Source: Campylorhamphus procurvoides (taxonomy: Eukaryota > Chordata > Aves > Passeriformes > Dendrocolaptidae). Taken from it: DNA of 64,000 bases. The stretch's first letter is position 1; every line of letters begins with the position of its first letter. The notes under the pieces are model-generated. The model did no database searches. It was not told where the DNA came from and worked only from the letters and a program-made list of their open reading frames with translations. Below, one piece after another: positions 25,330 to 35,967 of the stretch. The stretch spans positions 1,868,041 through 1,932,040 of the forward strand of contig WBMV01007712.1 of assembly GCA_013396655.1 (NCBI GenBank), given 5' to 3'. A program made the position numbers and the translations under genes.

Positions 25330-25515
25330 GTAATTTAAACTGGGCTTCTGGTGAAGGATTGAAATGAGAAGTAAGAGACCTGGGGTTTGTTACCAGCTTT
25401 TGAAGTGGCTAAACTAAGTTTTAATAAACCACATCTATGGCCAGTTTACTCCTCTGTAAAACAGGAATAATTCCATGACAATTGCAGCTAGTTGCCCTGA
25501 AAATTAGTTAATCAG
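25330..25515 (+). mobile_element. MIR / CORE-SINE remnant
   Basis: Several phrases follow the MIR consensus in order: GAGACCTGGGGTTTGTTACC (consensus GACCTGGGTTCGAATCCC), GCCAGTTTACTCCTCTGTAA at about 25,440 (CCTCAGTTTCCTCATCTGTAA), AACAGGAATAATTCC (AATGGGGATAAT), and GTTGCCCTGAAAATTAGTTA (GTTGTTGTGAGGATTAAATGAGTTA). The box-like CCTTGGGCAAGT part is missing or eroded between them. MIR is an amniote-wide ancient SINE that no longer moves, so a recognisable copy in a bird is old. Retention at this level could mean selection, but is not proof. Boundaries are approximate. Confidence 0.68.
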
Positions 25516-28500
25516 CGGTCAGAAACACAGTTGTGTCCCACAAGCAGCAGGCAGCGCAGGAACAGCATTTCCCAGCAGTTCTCAGTGTGCCAGTGCTCCT
25601 GCTCTGATGGCTCAGGATTTGTTGGATTTCTAACATAAACACTCAAAACAGAAATTACTGTTTCTCACATAATTGACAACTCATTTTACCCACAAGGCAT
25701 CAGATTTCAAAGCACTGGATGATTATTTCTTTTAAACTTATACACCTCCAGAACTTTAACAAGGGCTAAAAGTGAAAAATAGTCAAGTTTTGTTTTAAAT
25801 CAATGCCTGCATAAGAAGCAAAACAATTTTTAAGAAAACCGTACTAAGAACTTTAAGAAATTTACATTGAAAATTCAAATTAATCTTCAATACTTAAATA
25901 TCATTAAATGATAAAAGAACATTCTTAAGATAGCCCAGGTTTTGTTCCGCTAATGACAGCACTTGTGAGACTTTAAGAATCTTAGAGTTTCATCACTTAA
26001 TTTAAGAGAGCCACTTCAGTGTAATCTCATCCAAACAAAAGCCAGAATGAAGTTTCATTTGTCCTGAACCGCAGTCAGATGCACGACTGTAATTACTCCG
26101 AACAGCTACGTACTTGCCGCTCTTTTAATTAAAGCAAAACTACAAATAGCAATGCTGACACACTCCTAGAGAAAATAAGCTTTACAGAGATGATAAAACA
26201 CCAAAACAGCAAAAGTCTTACTTGTAGCAGTTCAGTCAAAACATGCCAGCCCTGGAGAACTCAGAACCGTAAGAAGTCTTTGCAGTCCAGAAATTCTCTT
26301 GAGTTTATCCAGTGTTTATTTACCAAGCTTTAAAAATCTGTGGTCAGAAGAACAGAGTTAGCTTTCTACACCCTCCACAGCTCTAAAGTCCTTCAGTAAG
26401 AGCAGACATGAAGTTTGCTGATAGTTGGGTTTGCTGCTGCTGTGTAGTTGCTCAGTACTTGTAAATACAAGCTCTGTGGACAAAGTCCCAAATGACATCA
26501 CAGGCAGCTGCTTATTGTTGAGTCTTTATTAACCGACTGTCAAAAAAGAAAAGCGAGGAGGAGAGAAAAGCCCAAACTATCTTCCCTGCAGCACAATTTG
26601 CATCTTAGTAGGAGTTGCAGTGCTAAACATATAAATACTTCTGTTTACCCAACTGATGTTTTCTTAGAATGAATAAACAGTGTTTGCAGGGAAAGCAGAA
26701 AAGTAGAAAAACTTTAACAGCTTCACTGTGCAAAGAGCTCAGGGAGAAAAAGAAAAAAAAATGCCAGCGGTGCCTTTTTCAGAATTTATCACTGAATTCT
26801 CCTAATTCTTTTGTCTATTTAAAAATATCTAACCAGAGTGCAAACCTGCATGGATTTTAAAGCCAGAGCAGAGAACTTCACTGCAATGACATGAAAGTTT
26901 CAACTCATGCCTAATTTTAAAAGTTACAGAATTACAAGCTATGATCTTTGCAAGATTTAAGACAGCTCAACTTCAGTTCCAATGTGTTTTGAAGAAAATT
27001 CTCTAAATTTCCAAAGATGAACATATGAGTAAGCAAGACACAGCATCACACACCAGGTGCTGAGCACGTAAATACTGACCTTTCCTTCTCAGGGGGAAGT
27101 CCAAGACTAAGCAGCCCTTTGGAGCTGAAAACACCCTCAATTCCCACCGAGGCACGGGGTACTCACTTGAGAACTAATCTGAATCTCTGTCACTGAGAGT
27201 TCCTGCCCAAAGGGAGGGGCTGGGACTCTGGGCCTTGATTTCTCAGAAGTCAGTCCTTTCAAGTCAGAACTTCAAACGCTGGAAGAGCAGCACCAAGGCT
27301 TGGGACAGACTGAGCCCTCCTATCTGTGCACGTTTCCACACGAAGAGGTTCAATATTGGAAACACCTGGCCACTCACATCTAAACACCCCAGACTGCGTG
27401 TTCCACAAACAACAAAACAACCGAAACCTGAGCTCAGCGATGAGCTGGAGCCAAGTTTTCACTGTGTTTTTAATTGCTTCACATAAAAGCATCAACCCAA
27501 ATTCTGTCTGTATTTACAGAGAGAAAACCAATCTTGGGGCAGCTCCTCAGCTGCTGTAAATCAGGCTAGATGCAATTACACACCTGAACAAGAGCAGTCA
27601 GCCCAGCTGAAATCCTGCTTTTCCCCCCACAAGAGTGCCATGAAAAACATTTGTGTGACCTTAATGACAGAGTGGCTGATTTTCATGGTGCCTGCCCTGA
27701 GTGGCAGCAATACCCTGCTGACACAGTGTGGCTGAGCTCACCGGAACTGTTCCTGTAGGCAATCAGTGCTTCTGCCACTTGCTGCCTCTAAGATACAAGT
27801 TTGTACTTTGATGGAGATCTGTTATAAATCCCCTACATTTATTCCTGTGCCTAATCAGCCTGTAGCACAACAGAAACACCACACTGTGTAACTATGAGAT
27901 GCATTTACTGCCCTGCCTCAAACACACAGGGTTGTTTTCCTCTTCCTTTGCACTCAGCAAGGTTTTATATCTTGCTCATTAAGAGCTTACAAGTAATCCA
28001 GGAAGTCTTCAAAATACTTTGAAGATGAAGTGGGCCATGAGACTAATAAGCACTAACATATAATATTAAATAACGTGAATTTCAAACCATCCAACTTTAG
28101 TTTCATCTTCACAGGTGCCATTTCAGCAAAGAAGAACAAGGCCATGTGCTCACATATACAGCTTCATGAGGCTTTACCTCATTCCAGCAGGAACAAACCC
28201 ATAAGATCAGCAGAAGAGTTAGATTTTGTTTAAATCTGATGCTGAATTACAGTGTGCTTTCTCACACCAAGGATAAGACTCATTTTCACTTGCCATTAGA
28301 AGTATTTATAAAATTGCAAAACACCAGCTATGTTGAAGCTCTCTCGATAAGACAACTGACTTTCTCCAAGACACTAGTGCAGACACACATGTGTAGAAGA
28401 AAGGAAGAATGCGGAATCATATAATAAGGAACCCAGCATTTTAATTGAAAAAGCCAAGCATTTCATGAAATAAAAAAGCTCGCACCTTAACAAAAACTGC

Positions 28501-31055
28501 AGTCTGCTCCCAGGAAGAATTTGTATTATTCAGCAAAATTTGGCACTTACTTAACTTTCTCAAGAACGTTAATGCATTTCCAGGCTAAACACACCTGGGT
28601 GACCAGGATCAGGACAGCAGGCACACTATTCACATCTCTCTGCTCAGCCAGCACTGCACAGGCAGTGACTTCAGTTGCCTGAAATCAGTTTTTGGGAGAT
28701 TTCCATATAAGTTCTATCTCAATCCTTTTCAGAACTGGCAGTTATTGTAGAAATAAATGTGCAACGAAACAAGTATTGAGATTTGTGTGTTTGATCAGCA
28801 AGTTATTCTTCCCAAGAGGAGAATTGCCATGTGGGTGGACAACCAATTCTGCATTCTTCAAATTACAGCCCTTATTTAAGGGAGTGGCCATTAGATCACC
28901 CGTCAGTGCACTTATCCATCTAATTTCTATTCTAAGTCATCATAATATGTAGCTGCTGGCTGTGCAGATACAACTTATTTTTGGCAGGAATGTCATGGAT
29001 TTTGTTAGAACAAAATTAACCACAGAATTCAGTCCTTGACTAGCTACAGGTTGAGTGGAAAGATAAAGAAGTTGAAGTCATGAGCTGCAGTAGTTGCTCC
29101 TGGGCTGATGTGAAATCATCCATGTATCCAAGGAAATAATTCAGCTTCAGACTGCCTCATTTTGGATGAGCAGACAGGTAAGATGAGACATAACAAACTG
29201 ATCTAAGGACACACAGATATTAGTAAAGCTTGTGAATTAACCTTTTGCAATATAACCAGGCTCTGTTAAAAGCCCCAGGTCTCATACTAACACAAAATCC
29301 ATAGCATCTTCAGGTTGACTGTTCACCTTTGCTTTGAGTTTGTTATTAACTTGAAAGATCCTCCTCATTGAAGGAGCCAAAATAAGGATCTGATCTTCCC
29401 AGAAAATGCAGTAAGTGGGTGGAATCGAGTCGCTTGAAGTGCAAAACACTTTTTCTGAAGCACTGCAGAAGTCCCTGCAGCTCTGATGTGCTTGTTCACT
29501 TCTTCCACGAGCAGAAAACAGCTCAGATCGGGTGCCTCAAGGCCCACTCTCTCCTTACAGACCCATCAAGCTGTGGCAGCAGGTGATCAGCCTCACAGCC
29601 CGAGAGGGTAAGAGGGAGGTGGTAAGAGCTAAGAGTATTTTCCCTGAGGGATGTCCAGCTAGTCCAGTGTGCTTCAGCACAGCTCCAGACAGTGAGTCCA
29701 TGGGCTGTGTAAAAGCCTTTTTTACCCTCTGATACTGCTCTTGGGCCAAGGATAGACAAGTTGTCAGACTGAAGAGCAGTTTAGTCTAGAAGGACAAAAT
29801 TACAGGGCATTAAAATCCCAACAGATTGTAATATAATATAATATAAAATCCTAAACAGTTCCATTTTTATCCCGCAGTAAATACTAAGATCACTGGAGGG
29901 CAAGTTTTAAAAACAGTAAAATAAATTGCAGGCTGCAGAATTTGCCCTCCTTGGAGTTGCACATGGTTGGAAGTTTTGAGCTGGTTCCTAAAATATCGTG
30001 GAAATTTCTCCTGAATGACACGAGGGTACTGAAGAGCAAAATGTTCTTTGAAAATGACTATTATTCTCAGTTTTACCAACACAGTGAAGCATGTCTTACA
30101 AAATATTTACCTACGAGCTTTTGAGATCATCACAAGTTAACACGGTAAACACTTTTCTGGGGTGGCTGGCAGAGAAGATAAAACTGAACCAAGGAAGTAG
30201 AAATATGTGGAGAGAATAAAAGGGAATGTGTGCAGAGGGTGTAGGATCCTCCTCAGACACTCACTGGCAAAAACAGGCCTCCAGCTGAAGCTGTTTGATC
30301 AGGCTGCTAAGATTTTGGTCACAAAGACATTTTGGTTTTTAACATTACTGGGAGATTTTTCAAGGTTTTTTACTTCCCCTGCATGTCAAGAATAGGGAAA
30401 AGGTGTTTAGCAAAGGCAGGTTTTTACCACTGGAACAAACAATAGCTCTCTCCTCTGTCACATCTGCTACACACAGGGTCAGTCTGGTTTGTCCCTTCCA
30501 GCTGTGCTCTCTGTGCCTGGCACTGCCCTCTCCAAGAGCTCCCAGACAGCTTTCTGTAGTGACCTCTGTGCTCCCCAGTACCTGTCACTCCAGCTCAAAA
30601 TATGATATTTTGCCTGCTGGAAAAGGACCTTTATACAGAAACATTTACTCTAACTCACATCCTACACTATGGAAATCCTGTCCCTAAGTGTCAGGATGAA
30701 GCCTTGACACCCTATTCTGACACATAAGAAAAAGAAAGGCTAAGAATGAAATGTTTAATCCAGCCTTTTCAGATGTGCTGAGAACTACAATGAGCATATA
30801 CCATTGTTCCTTCCGTAGCAGTGATTTGCAATCAATTTCTACATCTTTTTCAGTTCCATAATTTGTGCTTCAGTAGAATTCTATGAAAAGCACTCATTGG
30901 AGAAAATTGATGGGGTGTCTTTAAAGGACGTTGGCTTTCACTACAAATTGCCTCATTGTAAAATACGATATTAAGCAAATCATAAAAAGTTTGGTTAGCG
31001 TGTTGTCGCTTGAAACTGGAAGAGGTAGGCAGAAGCTGAGAACAAGAGAACTCAG
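25516..31055. other. unique non-coding DNA, no gene seen
   Basis: No coding exon or RNA gene is supported; all open frames are under 95 codons. 25,800-25,930 is A+T-rich with small inverted repeats such as TATCAT-TAA-ATGATA. 26,040-26,170 keeps several CpGs next to GTAATTACTCC and TTAATTAA (26125-26132) and is a candidate conserved element. 27,200-27,560 carries overlapping open frames on both strands (78-83 codons) without protein signatures. A short (AATAT)n run is at 29829-29848. Confidence 0.6.
29829..29848. repeat. short (AATAT)n pentanucleotide run
   Basis: TAATATAATATAATATAAAA, about three and a half AATAT units. It is short and may be polymorphic. Confidence 0.75.
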
Positions 31056-31089
31056 AATAGTATAGAATAAAAAATAGTATAGAATAAAA
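31056..31089. repeat. perfect 17-bp tandem duplication
   Basis: The unit AATAGTATAGAATAAAA occurs at 31056-31072 and again, identical, at 31073-31089. Identity of both copies suggests a recent duplication or a locus that varies between individuals. No function is apparent. Confidence 0.9.
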
Positions 31090-34000
31090 TTTAAGTACAT
31101 AGGACTGGCTGTCATTAGTTCATGGCTTAAGCCATTATTCCTTCTTTGCCTTTCCTGTTGTTTCTGGAATCAATCAATTGGTTCAGCCACTGGTGACCTT
31201 ATCCAGAATTAATTGAAATCAATGGCATTAGTGGATTCTGAAGCAGGCCCAAAACCAAAGCATGTTCAAGGGCTTTTCTATATCCTTAATCACACAAGCA
31301 AGCCTCTGCAAATTTAGATTCCAATGGATCCAATGATTAAATCAGTTATGCAGTGTTTAACTTCACATATGGACAGTGATCCCCTGCTGGATGTTGAAAG
31401 CACTGTCTATTAAGAGGAGAAGGTTATTTCCATAATCTATTTGTGATAAGAGCATGCATTTCTACAGGTGTCAGTGCTCCAGCAGGGCTGGCACCTAATG
31501 AGAAGGCTGACTAATTTGCACTCTCCTCCTGCCTCCTTGGACATGTCGCTGTGTGTCAGAAAGCAGAGGTAGCAGCTTGTGAAACACACATTCCTCTGAT
31601 GCAAGCATCTGGCTTCTTGGCAGCCAAGTCGTGACAGGTTCTGCGGCAGCTGTGATGGCTCCATGCTCTTTCAGATGGTTAAATAGTCTTGTTTTTCAGC
31701 CTAGCTGTTTGTTTTCCTGCTGCACTCCTGGATGAAAGCCCACTCGCCCTTTTAATCAATGAACTGGCCGATGGGTTGGAGTAATCGGTTACATTTTTGT
31801 ACATGTCAGAGCACAGATTCTTGCCCAGAGGCTGCCAACTCTACAGCCCTGTGCTCTTGAGTCGTGCTTTACCTTGTTCTGCTCTGTCCCGACACCTTCA
31901 CACACCAAAGAAAGGGTCATCTTCCCAAACTGAAAGCAAGCACCAGAAGAGCCTTCTTTAACCCTCAGTTGTAGGATTTCATGGTTTCACAGCTCCTGCT
32001 TTGTTACAGGAGACAGTAATTAGATCAAACAGAGCAAATAAGCAATACAATTTATTTATTTCAGATGGCTTCATAAACTGTCCTCCCATGTGCATGCACC
32101 AGATGGAGATAAGAATCTGGCTGGAAGCTTTAGCCTTACATTGTGTAGCACAGAGGTAACACCACATCAAATAATTAAGAGAAAAAAATTCTTCAGAGGA
32201 GATTACATAAAACTGAAATAAATTTTATTTAAATTTCTCTTTAAACATATTATGCAAATCTACAATATAACAAGGAGTTCCAAGTAGCTCCCTTGAATAA
32301 ATGAGCACATGGCACTACTAACACCAAATTGGATAATAAAGTATTGAAAAGGAGTTCTCACAGGAATACCACAAATATCAAAAGCTGTCATCTGCCTCTC
32401 AGCCACCTCCACCTTTTCACTCTAGATGATAATCTGTGTCTCTCCTCCTTTACCCCCGTATATTGCTGCTTGTGGTGGAAAAGTAAGTAAAAAACTAGCT
32501 TGGACAGGCTACATCTTCCCTCACCAGGCTTTTACTCTTTGCTCTTGCCATATGAAGGTTTTTTGGTGGGGTGTAACTACTGCTATTTTTACATTTGCCA
32601 GAACAGAGAACACAAACAGGCCAATTCCTGCCCTTGCTGCAGAGAACTTCACGGGGGAACAAACCTTCCCTGCCATCTCCCTTCGCGTGCTCCACTGATG
32701 CCTTGAGGAGGACCTAGGAGCAACGTGATGAGTCCTATCATCCACCCTTTGCCAAAGCACACACACACACACTGTTAGCCAGTTCCCACATGGAGCTCTG
32801 GCCACGGGACAAAACCATGCCTGTGGAAACAAAACATCAATGTCACCACTGGTTCCACTGACCTTTCCACTGAAGGTCACACATATCCAGAGTGACCAGA
32901 ATTGGCACTCAGCACCATCCTTTCCAAAAGGCTGTAAGAAAACAACAATCCAAAACCAGTCTGAGATCTGTTAGTATCATTTAAAGTTCTCTATGGGTCT
33001 TTCCATTCCATCCTCAAAGCAGGACGGGTAAGAACCACTCCCAGCATATGACTTATTAAATTAAGAGCTGCAACAACATGCCTTGTTTTAATACCATATA
33101 ATTCCATACTGTGACATGCAAGTTGATAAAAAGACTCTCATTTTACTGAATGACTATTATCAACACTGGTCTGTCTGAAGTGCATTGCCAGTATTCTGGT
33201 CTCTTAACACCCCTAAAATCTACAGAAAGTTGATCCATGTCACAGGTCAAATGTTCAACGGTTAAGGAGCTTGCTTAAAGCCCAAGGGGAGCCACCAACA
33301 GATAAAGGAATTACTGCTCCCAGCACTGTCAACAGAGCCCTGGACAATACTATGAAGTCCTACTCAAAAGTACTTCAGTGCAAGTCCTCAGGCTCCTCAA
33401 GTGTCCTCTTAAAAAATCCTGGGTTGTTGTAGAAAACAATTATAAACTGTACCCACACTAGGATTTCATAATATGCTATGATTAAATCTGTGAAATACAA
33501 AAACTTGTCACAGGTAACTAGACATTTTCCAGGGGAGGAGACCCAAGTGTCTCTTTGTGAAAAGGATGATGAAAAAGGACAAAATTATTTTTGTGAGAAG
33601 AAAGGTTCCTTAGCCTTCCTGCAAGAAAAAAGCCTCCATTCTGTTTCTCTGGATAGAAAAGGGCAGGTATATCAAACTAAGGCTTTTCTGGCTTAGCACC
33701 TCCCTTCTCCACTAGAGTGCTGAAGATTTTATTGCATGCTGTAAAGAGAGGAAAAACTCATCTTGTAGTCATATAAACACAGTGAACAACACAGAATAAG
33801 TATCAATTACTTTTGCAAGTTTCAGTGATAGCCTCAACCCCTGAGGATAATTTCAAATGGTATGATAAAGACTTCAGTTAGATTAAAACATCAAAAGCAA
33901 ACTACCATTCAAAACCAAACAATTTTGTCTCTGCTATGGAAGTTACGATAAATTTTCTGAACTGGCAGATTTCCCTCCTAGCTGTTCAGCTGTTCCTTTC

Positions 34001-35941
34001 CCACAGGTAAAACAAGTCAATCTGTTTGAGAAGACAATTTGCCACCCAGCTTACTTAATGCCACACATTAAAATAAAAGTACTGAGTAATTCTGTTGTTG
34101 TTTTAATGGGAATCCATGATTAAAAGAAACAACTGCAGTAGAGAAATACAATCAGATGATGTTGACTTCATGTGTATTAGATCTAAATAAAATCACTGTC
34201 CAACTTTTGGTCTCATTTTACACAGAACTTTTCTCAAATCCTCCAACTGGTCCCTGCATATATGTCATTCACTGTTTACTTTAATCCCATGATCCAAATT
34301 TGGCTCAGTGATGTTAGTATAAACACAAACATGACTAACAGAAAACAGTAGGTCTGTGATAAATTTTTATTCATCTGGAATGAAACATGATAAATTCCTG
34401 TAACATACTAGCAAGTCAATGTAGCTGCATTTTCCATCCCCTTTGTGCCAACATATGTGACTATGGAAAGTGTGTGGAAGTGCAGAAGCCTGGTGCTGTA
34501 TTCACACAGTACTGTGCGATGACTTGCAGAGATGTTTGAGGCAGTTTTGAATAAGTTTTTTTGGTTCTGGGAAGCAACTTGGCCGGGTTAGTTCCCTGCA
34601 TGGACACAGCAGAGGAAATACCCTCAGCAGAGGCCTGTAGGAGTGTGTTACAGTCCTGCCCCAGCCCAGAGGGCAGGTTCAGAGCCAGCCCAGGTATCTC
34701 CACGTGACACTGCCCTATGACCACAGAAGTTTCAAAAGTGTCTATTTTGCTTTCAAACAGAGAAAGCTGGAAAATGCTTTATCTTCACAGTGTAAGTAAC
34801 CACCTGAAAAGGCTTTCCTAGTCATGGTGTGAGCTCATTTGATTCATCCTAAAACACTGCTCTTAACTGAAAGAATAAAAGCAGCTCTGAGATTGAGTGC
34901 CAACTTTGAAATGGTCTGTGGGAACATGAAGCAAGACTGACCCTTGCTTTTTGATCAAATGAAGGGCTAAGGCTCGGGCCAGTCCACTGTCTTATACCTG
35001 TGAAAAATGAAGAAACTCAAGTGCAAACTGACCAGCACTGCTGGGCTCTGCTCTGTGTGCCCTTCATTTCAAACACAATCTTAACAATTCAGATGAGCAA
35101 CTCGACCTGCTTTCAGAGGCTGAGAGCCATACACTTGGCTTTCACACACTCATGGGTATGTGTTAATGAAAAGGATTAGCTGTCACTGGCCAAAATCAAT
35201 TGCTTGGAATATTTGGAACATCCTGAAGATCGGAGGATTTTAACAATTTTAACACAGATATTCTTGCTCTACTTTATGTTCTAGGCTGCTCTGCTGAACA
35301 GCTTGGAGCAAGTTTTGTGTGTTGACATAGAGGTCAGTCATCACAGACACCTGGAACAGCTTCTCTGGTATTTACCCTGTCCTGTTGTTGCTTCCTTATC
35401 CCTCCAGCATGACAGGTACAGCAGTTCCCAGCATCCAGAAGTGATCCTTGCTCTGCACGGGTGGGTGTTATCAGACACCACTGTTTATGTGATGTCACAG
35501 GTACATGGACAAAATCTAAGAAGTTTAAATAAGGGCCATTGTGCTCATTGTCTCCATTTCCTTTCAGAGCTCTTCCAAACATCCCAGAAGCTTGGACAAG
35601 AATAATTTCTACAGTGCTCTAATTTTGGCACAGGTCTTTAAACAGATGGAAATTATTGTCATGCAGCCTTAGGACATACCAGGCTCTCTTTTCGTTTCTG
35701 TAATGAGGCCCAATTAATACCCAGGACTTTCTGCCACTCAGAGGATTTCAAAATATCAGGATTTCAGCCAGAACTGTAATGCTGGTGTGTGCTTTCATGA
35801 TATAATCTAATTGTAATTACCTAAACCAATATCAACATAATTAATGATAATTATTCTTATTCTATAGAAAACTTGGGTTTTCACAGTGTTCAAAAAATAC
35901 CTCCTATAAAAGACTTTTCTTGTTCCCATTGCAGAGTCAGC
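31090..35941. other. unique non-coding DNA, no gene seen
   Basis: No gene is supported. A (CA)7 run sits at 32758-32772. The octamer ATGCAAAT is at 32252-32259 just after an A+T-rich AAATAAATTTTATTT palindrome. Exon-like splice-site pairs at 32426-32482 and 34761-34791 are discussed under findings. The 31,690-31,800 interval (TTTTAATCAATGAACTGGCC, then GTAATCGGTTAC) looks more constrained than its surroundings, with CpGs kept in A+T-rich DNA. Overlapping open frames on both strands at 32,430-32,880 look random. Confidence 0.6.
32758..32772. repeat. (CA)7 microsatellite
   Basis: Uninterrupted CA dinucleotides, fifteen bases, ending before TGTTAGCC. This is a typical short avian dinucleotide repeat. 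Confidence 0.9.
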
Positions 35942-35967
35942 TGTAACTACACCTTGGTGTAGTTACA
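35942..35967. repeat. inverted repeat, 12-bp perfect arms, 2-base spacer
   Basis: Left arm TGTAACTACACC, spacer TT, right arm GGTGTAGTTACA. All 12 pairs are Watson-Crick. Such a sequence can extrude as a small cruciform or fold as a tight hairpin if transcribed, although a 2-base loop would in practice open one or two pairs. With so few possible chance occurrences in a window this size it is unusual. It may come from a template-switch event or be a dimeric protein site. No larger hairpin with microRNA geometry is visible around it. Confidence 0.8.
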
